A DNA stretch of 64,000 nucleotides from Candidatus Lindowbacteria bacterium RIFCSPLOWO2_12_FULL_62_27 (GCA_001784175.1 MFPR01000028.1:255606-319605), one strand, 5' to 3'; shown: positions 17,101-22,328, counted from the first letter of the stretch. A program made the numbers and translations. The notes: generated by a model not told the origin, from the letters alone.

Positions 17101-18571
17101 CACGTCCAAAAAGGCGCTGTTCTATGCCTACGCCGACGGCGTGGATATTACGGCGAGCAAGTGGAGGATGGTGGCGACGAACAAGACGGCCGCGACCACG
17201 TTTGGCACGATCACGGCCGGGATGACGAGCCCGGTAGGATACGGCTGGAACGAGGCCGCCGGGGTGAGCGCCGGCGTTTCGGAATACTCGCAGCTTTCCA
17301 GCAGTTCGGCGATCGACACCGGGCGGTCGTACTGGGTGTACACCGCGTCGTCCGGCGGCTACGCGTACGTGTCCGGCTCGACGGCGTTGGACACCGTGCG
17401 CGTGGCGCTGACGGCCGGGTGGCACATGATCTCGTCCGGGCAGTATTTCTACGTGGACTGGGATTCGGGCGTGTGGTTCGACACGAACGGCGAGAAATAT
17501 CTTCCGGCGAAGGCCGATTCGCTCGGGATCATCAAGAACACTTTGTTCTGGTACACCGGCTCCGGATACTACTGGGGTCCGGACCCGCTGACGGCGCAGG
17601 TATCGCACGTGCAGATGAAACCGATGACGGGGTTCTGGCTCTACACGCCGGTTGCATGCACGATGTGGGTGGGTCCGTACCCGGCGAGCCCGGCGGAGAC
17701 GTCGACGTATATATTGCAGCAGGCGCCAAATTATAAATCTGAAGGGATTGTCCACGAAGGAGCACGAAGGGGCACGAAGGAATACGAAGGATCTGTCATG
17801 GCCGCGCAATATGTGAACGGAGGAAGCGATGTTGACTGGGTGGTAAGATTGACGGCGGCCGCGGGGGATCAGGTGGATTTTCAGAATTATGTCGGCGTCA
17901 AGCCCACGGCGCAGGAGGCGGCGCGCTCCGCGGTGTTTGATCCGCCGGCCGCGGCTGGGAATTTTGTGGCGGTTGGAGTGAGAGCGGGAGAGGGAGCAGG
18001 AGGAGGGTGGTTGGCGGCGTCGTACGCTGAGCCCGTGACAACCGTGAAAACATGGGAGGTCAGTCTGGCGACGGACATGGACTCGCCCGTCGTGCTGTCG
18101 TGGGAGAATGTCGCGAGCATTCCGCCGCAGTACGACGCGTACCTGATCGGCGCCCCGACCGGTCCGGCGAATTTGCGGCAGGTTTCATCGCTGGTATTGC
18201 AATCCGCAATCCACAATCCGCAATCCGCAATCACATTGGCGGTAGGGTTGCCCGAATACTTGGCCGCGTTTCTGGCCGGCAACCTCGACCGGACGCAGAC
18301 CTTCGCGTACCCGAACCCCGGCCCGGACGGGGCGACGGGGAACGTGACGTTCAAGTACAATCTGCAGGCGGCGCAGGACATCACGGTGCGGATCTTCGAC
18401 GTGGGCGGCAGACTCGTGCGGGAGTTGCGGCAAAGCGGCGTCCCGGGGTCCAATCTGCTCCCGTGGGATACGGCCAACCGATACGGGCAGAAACTCGGGT
18501 CGGGAGTCTACATTTACATCATTCAGTCCGGGGGAGAAAAACTGGTGGACAAGGTGGCGATCGTGAGATGA
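2141..18571 (+). CDS. giant secreted repeat protein: nine NosD-type beta-helix plus Fn3 modules, FlgD-like C-terminus
   Basis: This single open frame of 5,476 residues has a signal sequence with hydrophobic core LALIMLFLVLPAA (about 40-52) and likely cleavage near ASA (about 59). Nine modules of 460-550 residues each begin WYVNDT at residues about 61, 541, 1052, 1597, 2128, 2899, 3368, 3874 and 4426. Each module has a right-handed parallel beta-helix (NosD/CASH type, many SN-N-x(n)-GIYL turns), an NWW-x-TTDE signature, then a fibronectin-III-like domain starting DTTAP and holding TIPTVNEETNGG. Two Ig-like repeats (about 2627-2897) interrupt modules 5 and 6. The tail has a Big-1-like domain (about 4887-5000), a WRMV/GWHMIS domain of unknown type and a FlgD-like domain from YPNPG (about 5388) to the end, as in many sorted surface proteins. 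A role in adhesion or glycan binding is inferred; no enzyme active site was recognised. No frameshift is seen. Confidence 0.85.
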   Translation: MLGTRGGGGGGRESRLSGAGGAYVRAAARHRPNNSITQYLALIMLFLVLPAASFEASAAVWYVNDTSTTGDSYTYAAGSDTQGGTTTLPFRTLKQAIDSASAGDTLYVDAGIYDSYVYITSTETAAVHITKDSIAIIGKDSASTIIDPAGENTITTMYGIYADTQVNLTIKNLAVTGAQHGVYFVNVDASTLTGDSVSSNGAAGIKLDAGSDSNTISNSLLYANGFAGANVVSSAGNTLTNNLIQGNTAMGVMMDLCPSGTVSNNTVTSNPQGLEASACTGIIFTGNMVTANLGDGLTVFSSANCLVTNNVFRNNSPGISLFGAAGNVFVQNTLDSNANYQISISGTSSSDTFIKNNITPSSSNPDSAITNSSSVTTNKFTMTRNWWGTTDEVTIRKRLFHDGGGDSVTFSPYRLAVVDTSAVADTTAPLPPIGVTCTAATGYITVTWAIPTVDEETNGGSFAYAGAKIYRLTNTADTNNWANSANLVWTASSTATSWNDTTVSSGSTYYYRLSSFDAATFVNHSALSDTKSASASGATAWYVNDTYSSSTDSFTYSAGSDTGGSGTAASPYRSAARALQSARSGDTIYVDAGVYADTYVHVSSTETAAFKIDTDNLTIIGAGSEKSVIDPPGANDITTMYGIYADTQSGLKIQNLGVRGAYVGIKFVNVDTSTLIGDSVSSNGQQGVYLLNSCDSITILDDTVSFNASSGLLIESSRKNHVGGSVVSANSFHGIYLNASTGNTLRGNTANSNAVMGMMVELGSTDNLVESNTLNSNAVLGLELSQGADNNQVVGNTMKANLTSGITVNASSWNTFVGNVVASNLTAGIELSSCTANVFAQNTLDSNGNYQISIFGTSSSDTFFKNNIAPSSSFPDSAVTNSSTITTNNFTMTRNWWGTTDEVTIRKRLFHDGGGDSVVFSPYRFGPADTAAGADTTAPLPPIGVTCTAATGYITVTWAIPTVDEETNGGSFGYSGAKVYRLTNTADTNNWANSANLVWTASSSATSWNDTTVTSGSTYYYRLSSFDTATYVNHSALTDTKSATATGGSSKWYVNDTATSADSFTYAGGADTAWADGSASKPYRSVRKALQSAKAGDTIYVDAGLFGDTGYDTFAGYTETAVIKIDTDLITIIGKDSGSTILDPPGVSTLAGSYGVYADTQYGLVIKNVGITGAYEGVHFENVDSSVLSGDSVAFAANYGVYLLGNCETNTITNSVFNSTTSLSGMYLYNGSLRNFLSNNIVNGNGQVGIYLNTSAETNTITGNTVNANAIYGIYLINDCNFNTIFGNAVGANTQLGIYLNGRANNNLVSGNSVDTNNAANTTGIDDRGGIVIDQSRLNLVTGNAVRANGNHGIYVTDNSESNLVRNNLVKDNLQYGVGVSNSRWNVIEQNQLDSNAIYQVYLTNAANADTFSKNNFRMSPSNPDSAVFNNVSGQLFVFTRNWWDTTDEVTMRKRASSVEGGDSIVFSPYRLGLADTTADADTTAPLPPVGVALTPDTVGQIKVSWTIPTVNEETNGGTVDYGGAYIYRTNMPDTTDWANPANLVWIAGSSDSSWTDTTTLAGNVYYYRLTSIDTRTIVNQSFFSDTVYARATRSVWYVNDTYSSSTDSFTYAAGSDTGSAAGSPSKPYRSVAKVMQFAKSYDTIYVDAGLYADTYVNATGSTDTAAFRIDTNYITIIGKDSNSTVFDAPGDSKLTTLYGIYASGKAGLVIQGIGVRGAYYGLYFNDVDSSKIISDSVCDNYLTGIYMTNADSNVIQYSVAGSNNGETQPAHLLTSLSASGIYVSGNNNLVTNTVSESNVFGIRFRNTSNTLSNSSIRSNSQYGVYLDGASASRIENNVVANNLTGVQVGITSSNNLVVSNIVTNNDSGGVAISVYSNTNMISYNDVSSNDSYGVYISSSSYNVVSSNSIDSNLGYQIYVTHGVYFDGSPGTSPDSNIIFKNNINASNTFPESGVFNRTGFLNNQGNNFDYGRNWWGTTDELRIRTLITDTSTGIKLSPYRLGIVDTTSGADTTAPLPPVNVSVTADSTGQIALSWTIPTVNEETNGGAVGYSGAKIYRLTNTADTNNWGNTANLVWTAGSSATSWTDTTTLAGNTYYYRLTSIDGNGFVNQSFFTDTKWATATRTVWYVNDTYSSATDSFTYIAGSDTGSADGSPSKPYRSVAKVMQFAKSYDTIYVDAGLYADTYVVVSGTEKAAFKIDTDYLTLIGKDSSSAVIDPPGSLSGSGSTRLIGIYASNRKGVAIHNIGIVGADYGIYFDNVDSSSIVLDSVSNSVVGFFLANGSDSNVFQDNFTSFNNQGHEGGDEKAGYGYYLDASGKNMLLNNVSNSDSGGIAIRFSSGNYLYKNRISRNTTGSGIGLAGSASNVLSENTIESKSVGISMGVGYAGNYRACSSNIIVRNKLINNDTCGIYLVVIDVDSNAFVQNEISGAETGILISNYYSGTPPPSNIFIKNNIFASKVRDVYSTAPSAQYFSRNWWGTTDEVTIKSKFLDTISTFIPYRIGLVDTSIGADTTAPGLPASVTLDTASPGLIKLTWTIPTVDEETNGGSVGYAGAKIYRLKGIPDTTQWANSALLVWTAGSSDTTWTDTGAKEDTTYYYRLTSFDSATYVNQSFFTDTKWAKPTSAGVVRFFEDTGFTDEVDTYLTRDYILIEVRDTDENRNSSASETVTVKVYVGNGTTEGDSAGLVLDTETILLTEVGLASGIFQCSPVIVTDSKVPASGDGIISWGRGDTVYVIYTDSNDANDTAIDTALAIEIASTSRVQFYDDTAFTDDVDTYKTRDVLYVAVFDTDENRNPQRKDTVSVTVYVGLNTSGLITDTEVITLTESTETSGIFLLSAGINLTDTAATTSNNGFLTWATSDTLQVDYLDVTGGTTDSASDTALLVDTDVQSYSGPVWYVNDTSTTGDIYTSAIGYDTSAGVGSASAPFRSVSMALRSAKSGDTIYIDAGRYGDTGYDTFANYTETAAFRIDTDYLTIIGKDSNATVIDPPGSNTTVGLYAIYADSQIGLVIKNLGVTGAYDGIHFVNVDLSTITGDSASSNSSSSAGAGVYLLNGCDTNTVSNNTANSNFIGILVDTGSNNTISNNTTTSNSWAGILLAWGSNNTVGNNTANSTTQGHGIDLEYTSSNRVSNNTAKWNSWDGIVLNGSSNNVVVQNMLDSNAKYQIYIDGPSSSDTVAKNNIRTSPTNPDSGVFNGTNNALDFTRNWWDTTDEVRIGKMIYDTATAVKITWRPYRLGPVDTASGADTTAPGLVAGVSLDTSVGNIVKLTWTIPTVNEETNGGTFAYNGARIYRLRNTVDTNHWGNPANLAWIAGESDTQWSDTGVVGGETYYYRITSLDSATYVNQSFFTDTQFAKADSAYAGPKWYVNDTYSSSADSFTYAGGNDTSLSVGDGSTSKPFRSVARALQKAKSGDTIYVDAGLYADTYVWVSSTETAAFKIDTDYITVVGKDSAASVIDPPGDSMNRRVYGVYATGRVGLTIKNLGVTGAGYGINWLNVDSSTLSGDGVSSCGFYGIALGSASDSNTISGNLTYWNDSYGIYLESNRNNSVTNNLSSWNGIQGIFMNLSYSNTVCSNTLKANFFSGIYLESCTGNSICGNTADSNNNYGIALTNASKSNQIYSNLVTSNGEYGIKIDSSADNLVRNNLVRSNFRVGVQILNSDTNTVTLNDIAGNDTGVRLQGVSRNNLITKNNFLSRISANVWNASAQTDTITFNWWGTTAEDSITALIADTASNAFRPYRIGVIDTTPGADSTAPAPPVGVALDTNTYAGRIVVTWTIPTVNEETNGGTVSWAGAYVYRTNKTDTTHWANTANRVWISSSTATSWTDTGVTAGETYYYRLTSIDGSAVPNQSFFTDTKWAIPQAETQGRKWYVNDTYSSSTDSFTYAAGSDTSYGDGTVNKPYRSVAKALQGAKSGDTIYVDAGLYADTYVLVSSSETAAFKIDTDYITIIGKDSNATVFDPPGAKTVEGLFGIYADTQTGLVIRDLGVTGALAGIAFLNVDSSTISGDSLCSNDVGVYFASGSDSNTVTGVTARYNGIGIYLDSSSSNAIRNNMADSNSNFGVYLKTSASNTISGNTADSNSVAGIYLNSSWNNTLETNAARFNASAGIYLASSRSNTLYGNAADSNATYGFYFTASDTNTLSGNAAHSNSGFGIRLVSSSYNVVTRNATDSNATAGLSVDTGTYNTVSGNRFSGRSASNQSGILLAGSDSNVIAQNDVSANAYGVLLNRTSSGNTITRNNFTGNTTYHALNQAGLSQAFTRNWWDTTDEVTISQKFADTASAFIPYRLGKVDTTAGADTTAPGLPASVSVSCTSAGCSVTWTIPTVNEETNGGTVGYAGAIIYRTNTTDTSNWANKVNLVWTASSSATSWIDTQVTAGNTYYYRLTSFDSPSATSPFFNQSFFTDTKSGTVSATDTTARAWYVNDTYSSSTDSFTYAAGADTSYGDGSTSKPYRSVAKALQSVKSGDTIFVDAGLYTDTYVMTYLGETAAFNIDTDYISIIGKDSNSTVIDPPGSASVLFNKVTHGIFADSQAGLLIKNLGVTGAYDGIHFENVDSSIITGDSVSGTVNSAVTLQYGCEGNTVSSNLIVSNSGAGIWLYTLSSGNLVDNNRVDSNLGGIALDSSSSNIVSNNTVKSNTTGIDLKKSSNQNILRTNVISSNLADGISLSSSSDNFLVQNTLDSNAQYQIYITGSSSSDTVLKNNIRTSTRNADSGVFNSSGNTFDFTRNWWDTTDEVRISKMIYDTGASTNIKFSPYRLGAVDTTAGADSTAPGLPANVTVSCTSAGCSMSWTIPTVNEETNGGSVGYAGAKIYRLKNTVDTTNWGNPANLVWTASSSATSWVDTQVTAGNTYYYRLTSFDAATFMNQSFFTDTKSSTVVSGGVTVDTVTVVSGNHQITTISSRLSSALRVRLTDSTGAAIPYARVTFAIASTPSTTGGYFRDSSALTSSDSAWTDSDGYVQDTFTLGTTRGVYLITATSDSNTSKKALFYAYADGVDITASKWRMVATNKTAATTFGTITAGMTSPVGYGWNEAAGVSAGVSEYSQLSSSSAIDTGRSYWVYTASSGGYAYVSGSTALDTVRVALTAGWHMISSGQYFYVDWDSGVWFDTNGEKYLPAKADSLGIIKNTLFWYTGSGYYWGPDPLTAQVSHVQMKPMTGFWLYTPVACTMWVGPYPASPAETSTYILQQAPNYKSEGIVHEGARRGTKEYEGSVMAAQYVNGGSDVDWVVRLTAAAGDQVDFQNYVGVKPTAQEAARSAVFDPPAAAGNFVAVGVRAGEGAGGGWLAASYAEPVTTVKTWEVSLATDMDSPVVLSWENVASIPPQYDAYLIGAPTGPANLRQVSSLVLQSAIHNPQSAITLAVGLPEYLAAFLAGNLDRTQTFAYPNPGPDGATGNVTFKYNLQAAQDITVRIFDVGGRLVRELRQSGVPGSNLLPWDTANRYGQKLGSGVYIYIIQSGGEKLVDKVAIVR
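2162..2169 (+). repeat. G8 homopolymer tract in the N-terminal coding region
   Basis: Eight consecutive G residues, preceded by G5-C, encode part of a Gly6 stretch at residues 6-11 of the giant surface protein, about 20 bp after its start codon. Tracts like this are prone to slipped-strand changes, and a +/-1 change here would switch the gene off. Confidence 0.6.
2237..2256 (+). repeat. 8-bp tandem repeat (AATAACTC x 2.5)
   Basis: AATAACTC is present twice in tandem, followed by AATA. It is translated in frame as part of the N-terminal region, directly before the hydrophobic core of the giant protein's signal sequence. A tandem repeat of the same size (TAAGTCTA x 2) lies at 54768-54783. Confidence 0.5.
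17749..17792 (+). repeat. CACGAAGG repeat, single arm, inside the giant gene
   Basis: TCCACGAAGGAGCACGAAGG is followed by two further CACGAAGG/TACGAAGG units. It is translated in frame as HEGARRGTKEYEG between the WRMV domain and the C-terminal part of the giant protein. The same unit forms full hairpins at 19072-19162 and 20648-20747. Confidence 0.75.
18199..18233 (+). repeat. GCAATCC heptamer tandem repeat (5 copies) inside the giant gene
   Basis: Five head-to-tail heptamers (GCAATCC, GCAATCC, ACAATCC, GCAATCC, GCAATCA) are read through in frame as QSAIHNPQSAI, in the linker just before the FlgD-like C-terminal domain. The low-complexity peptide is unlike its surroundings. Confidence 0.75.
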
Positions 18572-19032
18572 CCTCTGATATCCGCGAAGAATCGGAAAGC
18601 GTGTCCGAGTCGGAGGTGGCGGACAGCACAGGCATGGATGACGCGCGGCTGGTGAAGAAACCTCTTTTATATAACGAAGAGGTCTTCGAAATTATAGGGG
18701 CTGCGATGGATGTCCATCGCGAGCTCAAGTCCGGATTTAAAGAAGAGGTCTACCAGGAAGCTCTGGAGATAGAAATGACCGACCGCGGCATCCCGCACGA
18801 GCCGCATAAGCTATTGCGGATTCGATATAAGAGTCGAACCTTGAAAAAAGAATATGCGCCCGATTTGGTCTGCCACGGCAAGATCATCGTTGAAATTAAG
18901 GCGCTCAGCAGGCTCAGCGGTACTGAAGAATCGCAGGTGTTGAATTATCTCAAGGTCTCAGGTCTAAGAGTCGGGTTGCTTGTGAACTTTGGCAGCATTG
19001 GGAGACTGGAATGGAAACGGTACATCAATTGA
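18568..19032 (+). CDS. GxxExxY family protein
   Basis: This 154-residue protein matches the GxxExxY family (PF13366), named for the motif seen here as GFKEEVYQEAL (residues about 53-63). Family features that follow are the conserved hydrophilic strand KEYAPDLVCHGKIIVEIKAL (about 93-112), which has the D-x(n)-E-x-K arrangement of PD-(D/E)XK nuclease-like folds, and the closing NYLKVSGLRVGLLVNFG. Its biochemical role is not established. The ATG overlaps the TGA of the giant gene (ATGA), so it is translationally coupled to it. GxxExxY genes are often found singly and scattered in genomes with many short repeats, as here. The first 35 residues are acidic and variable. Confidence 0.85.
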   Translation: MTSDIREESESVSESEVADSTGMDDARLVKKPLLYNEEVFEIIGAAMDVHRELKSGFKEEVYQEALEIEMTDRGIPHEPHKLLRIRYKSRTLKKEYAPDLVCHGKIIVEIKALSRLSGTEESQVLNYLKVSGLRVGLLVNFGSIGRLEWKRYIN

Positions 19033-20603
19033 TGGAAAAACAAGAAAAAGAGATTCTTGACGGGGAATTCGTTTATCCACGAAGGAGCACGAAGGAGCAC
19101 GAAGGGGCAAAGGGATCAGGAGAGATGCTTCGTGTCAGCTTCGTGTCAGCTTCGTGGATAAAACGGTTTTCTGTTTGCCTGTCGGTTCAATTGGCTCTAT
19201 GTTCGTACCCCGCTTTTTCTCAGATGAGCCAGGAGGAACTCCGGCGCGAGCGGCAGGAGACGTATGAGGAGCTGCGGCGGACGCAGGATGTGTCCGGCGG
19301 GTCCAATTTCATCTGGCGAGGGCTGTCGAACGCGACCGGGTGGGAGGTCGATTATGGCGGGTGGTACGCGCCGCAGTACACCGGCGGGGACAACGGGACC
19401 GACCGGGACAAGGGGACGCCCGACACGCTGGAGCACACGTGGGAGCATGACTGGCGGTTTTTCCTGCGGATCACGAGCGCCACGAAGAAGACCAATTTTT
19501 ACGCGCGGCTCAAGACCACGATGACCTACAACAAGGCCAACACCCCCGCCGTCGACGCGAACGACTGGGCGCTGCCGACGTTCGACATGTTCTACATGGA
19601 TTTCGTCCGGACCGGCCGGACCTTCAAGCACACGTGGACGTTCGGTCGGCAGTACGCGCAGGTCGAGCGCGGGATCGGGTTCGGCATGGTCGCGGACGGC
19701 CTCCGGTACGAGATGGCGTCGCGGCGGAACGAGATGCAGATCTTTTTCATGCGCCAGCAGCCCGGGGACGACAACGTGGACGCGACCGCCGCCGGCTGGA
19801 GCACAGGGCGGACGAAGCGGTGGTTTTACGGGCTTGAGTGGAAGTGGAAGCTTCATCCAAAATTCCTCAACACGGGCCTGTCGGTGCTCGGCAACATCGA
19901 CCAGAACTTCGAGCACGCCGACGGCGGCGGCCAGCGGCACCAGCTTGACTCGATCTATTACGGGCTGGGCCTTTCGGGGAACCTGACGGGGCGGATGAGT
20001 TACTGGACGCAATATATTATGGAGAGCGGCAAGACCTACGAGAGCGGGACCTCGCGGAAGATCAATCTCGACGCCGATGCGCTGGACGCGGGGCTCCGGT
20101 ATTTTTTCCCGACCGCGCTTGCGCCGACGCTGTACCTCGAATACGCCGCCGGCAGCGGCGACGGCGACGCTGCGGTCGGGACGTCGACCACGAACGGCAG
20201 CACAGCCGGCAAGGACGAGCGGTTCATCTCGTTCGGCGGGCTCTCGCTCGGTTATGCGATGGCGCCGCAGCTGATCAATCTGAAGGTGTGGAAATTCGGC
20301 GGGAGCGTCAAGCCGTTCGGCTGGAGCCGCAGCCGGCTGTGGCAGGAGCTGGTGGTGCAGCCGACGTATTACACATACAGCAAAGACAAGGCGGGTACCG
20401 CGGCGTTGCCGGTGCCGGTGCCGGACGTTGTGGCCACCAATCCGTCGAAGAAGCTGGGCAGCGAGCTCGACCTGACGGTTGCGTGGCGATTGGCGGGCGA
20501 TCTCAAGTACCAGTTCAAGTGGGGCCGGTTTCTGCCGGGCGCCGCGTATCCGACGCGGTCGGCGGAATCGTACGTGCGGCTGAAACTCTCGTTGGATCTG
20601 TGA
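19011..20603 (+). CDS. outer-membrane beta-barrel protein (alginate-export/porin-like)
   Basis: This protein of up to 530 residues has a signal-sequence core FSVCLSVQLALCSYPAFSQ at about 46-64. A short coiled-coil-like segment (MSQEELRRERQETYEELRR) follows, then about 440 residues of alternating aromatic and polar strands (for example FFLRITSATKKTNFYARLKT, WTFGRQYAQVERG). It ends in the strand YVRLKLSLDL, a typical barrel-insertion terminus. The strand pattern resembles the alginate-export (AlgE-like) barrel family, but the substrate is unknown. ATG 19011 has a GGGAG site six bases upstream and overlaps the GxxExxY gene by 22 bp; in-frame ATGs at 19032 and 19125 are alternatives. The n-region is abnormally long because the CACGAAGG hairpin is translated within it. 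Confidence 0.7.
   Translation: METVHQLMEKQEKEILDGEFVYPRRSTKEHEGAKGSGEMLRVSFVSASWIKRFSVCLSVQLALCSYPAFSQMSQEELRRERQETYEELRRTQDVSGGSNFIWRGLSNATGWEVDYGGWYAPQYTGGDNGTDRDKGTPDTLEHTWEHDWRFFLRITSATKKTNFYARLKTTMTYNKANTPAVDANDWALPTFDMFYMDFVRTGRTFKHTWTFGRQYAQVERGIGFGMVADGLRYEMASRRNEMQIFFMRQQPGDDNVDATAAGWSTGRTKRWFYGLEWKWKLHPKFLNTGLSVLGNIDQNFEHADGGGQRHQLDSIYYGLGLSGNLTGRMSYWTQYIMESGKTYESGTSRKINLDADALDAGLRYFFPTALAPTLYLEYAAGSGDGDAAVGTSTTNGSTAGKDERFISFGGLSLGYAMAPQLINLKVWKFGGSVKPFGWSRSRLWQELVVQPTYYTYSKDKAGTAALPVPVPDVVATNPSKKLGSELDLTVAWRLAGDLKYQFKWGRFLPGAAYPTRSAESYVRLKLSLDL
19072..19162. repeat. CACGAAGG inverted-repeat hairpin, copy 2
   Basis: The left arm (19072-19107) runs TTTATCCACGAAGGAGCACG and onward. 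The right arm (19127-19162) ends GCTTCGTGGATAAA, the reverse complement of the outer left arm. The unit lies in the N-terminal coding region of the outer-membrane protein gene, directly before the hydrophobic core of its signal sequence. Confidence 0.75.
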
Positions 20604-20610
20604 GGAGAAT

Positions 20611-21240
20611 ATGAAGCGCAAGTGGTCAGAGCATGTGAAAAAATTATTTGTCCACGAAGGGACACGAAGGAACACGAAGAACCCCTTTTATAATTTATTG
20701 AATATCTTGGTACCCTTCGTGTCAGCTTCGTGTCCCTTCGTGGATAAGCGGATGTGTCTAATTGTTTTTGCGTTCTGTTTCATGGCGCCCGCCGCGCATG
20801 CGCAATCGTCCATGGACTTTTACCGCGAACTTGCGCGCAAGCCTCAGGCGACGATTGGGGATGCCGTGCATGCCGTGGCGCGGGCCGAGGGGTATGCCGG
20901 GCCGGTAAATTTGTGGGGGGAACTCGTGTGGCTGCACAAAGAGCGCGGGGTGACGTTCCGGCGGGACGTCGCGGCCCTCGAAAATGTGGCGCTCACGAAA
21001 GGCAACGCCGCGCACATGCTGATGAGCGCGCTGGGCGTGAAGGGCTGGGTGATGCAGCGGATTTTCAAGGGCAGCCAGCGATACGCGCTGCGCGAAGCCG
21101 TCTATCAGAAACTTCTGCCGGCCGAGAGCACCGTGCACCAGAAGATGTCGGGCAACGAGCTGCTCGGGTTTCTGTCGCGCGTGGTGGAGCACACAGAACG
21201 GCGCGGGATCGCCGGGAGTTTGTTGAGGGACAGGGAGTGA
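20611..21240 (+). CDS. small exported protein of unknown function
   Basis: This protein has 209 residues if read from ATG 20611 (GAGGAG ribosome-binding site 3-4 bases upstream), or 162 residues from ATG 20752. The signal-peptide core LIVFAFCFMAPAAHAQ ends at about residue 65 of the long form. The mature part is about 140 residues, helical and basic (DAVHAVARAEG, MLMSALGVKGWVMQRIF, YQKLLPAESTVHQKMSGNEL), and likely periplasmic. I do not recognise the family. The stop overlaps the ATG of the FecR gene (TGATG), and it follows the outer-membrane barrel by 8 bp, so the three are probably one transcription unit for an envelope complex. Residues about 13-46 of the long form are encoded by the CACGAAGG hairpin and are probably not part of the ancestral protein. 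Confidence 0.6.
   Translation: MKRKWSEHVKKLFVHEGTRRNTKNPFYNLLNILVPFVSASCPFVDKRMCLIVFAFCFMAPAAHAQSSMDFYRELARKPQATIGDAVHAVARAEGYAGPVNLWGELVWLHKERGVTFRRDVAALENVALTKGNAAHMLMSALGVKGWVMQRIFKGSQRYALREAVYQKLLPAESTVHQKMSGNELLGFLSRVVEHTERRGIAGSLLRDRE
20648..20747. repeat. CACGAAGG inverted-repeat hairpin, copy 3
   Basis: The left arm (about 20648-20684) contains TCCACGAAGGGACACGAAGG. The right arm (about 20711-20747) contains CTTCGTGTCCCTTCGTGGAT. The 26-bp loop is AT-rich and includes TATAAT (20689-20694). As with copy 2, it sits in frame just upstream of a signal-peptide core. Confidence 0.75.
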
Positions 21241-22313
21241 TGGAGATGAGGAAGATGGACAGCGGCGGACGGATCGTCGCGGCATTGTTGTATTTGTCCA
21301 TGCTCGCGCTCCGCGCCCAGAGCGCGGACATTCTGACCGGGAAGCTCGCGGACGTGGCGGGCGAGGTGGAGGTGCAGAAGCGGGGGTCAGCGTCGTGGAC
21401 GCCGGCGCGCAGCGGGATGGCGGTGGGTCCGGGGGACCAGATCAACACGGGGCTGACCGGCAAGGCGAGTCTGGTGTTCACGAACAGCGTGACGGAGATC
21501 CAGCCGCTGACGCAGTTTGTGGTGGGCCGGGCGTTCGAGGACAAGTCGAGCGTGACGACCGAGCTGTTCTTGCAGGTGGGCAAGGTGGTGTCGAACGTCG
21601 ATCCAAAGAGCGCGAAGGCCAACAAATTCACCGTGACGACGCCGACCGCCGTCGCCGGCGTCCGCGGCACGCGGCAGGAGTGCCGGTTCGACCGGGGTTT
21701 TGGCACGGAGGTCAAGATCAGCGAAGGCGCCGGGTACATGGCGCCGGTGCGCGCGGAGAAACTGCCGCCGGCGGTCCAGGCGATGCTGGGCATGGCGCCG
21801 GCCGGAGGCGGTCGCGAGGGCGGTGTGGGCAGGGGCGACGAGAAGGGCGGAAAGGGTGGCGAGAAGAAGGAGGCGCCGAAAACGGTGTCGGAGGCGGTCG
21901 CGGAATTCAACGCGTGGATCCAGCAGGCCGAGCAGAGCCTCGGCGCGCCGGGCGGCGGGGAAGCCGCGCCGATTTTGGACCCCCAGACGCTCGATTTTGT
22001 CGTGCCGATCGCCGACGGCCTGTCGGCCACGATCCAGAGCGCGACGGATCCGAAGGGGATCACGGACGCGACCGCCGGGCTGGTCCAGTCGGTGGCGCCG
22101 TCGGTGTTGCCGGCGGGCACGAGCGCGGCGGAGGAGAAGGCGGCGCAGCAGAGCACGGAAGTTGTGGACGCGCCGGTGACCGTCACGGTCGTGGAGGCGA
22201 AGGAGGCGGTCAAGGCGGCGGTCAAGATACAGGAGACGACCACCCTGACGACGATCACGACGACCGTCACGCCGCCGAACCGGCCGGCGCTGGGGCAGGA
22301 TCAGGGGAAGTGA
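21240..22313 (+). CDS. FecR-domain exported protein
   Basis: This 357-residue protein has an N-terminal signal (VAALLYLSMLALRAQS, about 11-26). A FecR domain follows (about 28-165), with the features GDVEV-like GEVEVQKRG, GMAVGPGDQINTG, a LVFTNSVTEIQPLTQF strand and TPTAVAGVRGT (about 137-147). The last motif is the hallmark of the secreted FecR-like proteins that accompany surface structures, rather than of iron-citrate anti-sigma factors, since no N-terminal regulatory helix is present. The second half is low-complexity (Gly/Lys-rich near 195-220, then Ala/Thr/Val-rich), probably an extended linker. It is the last gene of the barrel operon, coupled to the preceding gene by TGATG. A structural or ligand-sensing role at the envelope is inferred. 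Confidence 0.8.
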   Translation: MEMRKMDSGGRIVAALLYLSMLALRAQSADILTGKLADVAGEVEVQKRGSASWTPARSGMAVGPGDQINTGLTGKASLVFTNSVTEIQPLTQFVVGRAFEDKSSVTTELFLQVGKVVSNVDPKSAKANKFTVTTPTAVAGVRGTRQECRFDRGFGTEVKISEGAGYMAPVRAEKLPPAVQAMLGMAPAGGGREGGVGRGDEKGGKGGEKKEAPKTVSEAVAEFNAWIQQAEQSLGAPGGGEAAPILDPQTLDFVVPIADGLSATIQSATDPKGITDATAGLVQSVAPSVLPAGTSAAEEKAAQQSTEVVDAPVTVTVVEAKEAVKAAVKIQETTTLTTITTTVTPPNRPALGQDQGK

Positions 22314-22328
22314 TTCATAAAAAAACAT

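Noticed and set aside
16673-17809. A 378-codon Arg-rich minus-strand frame opposite the end of the giant gene
   Set aside because: Extreme Arg/His/Val/Gly composition is typical of antisense frames in GC-rich genes; no start context.
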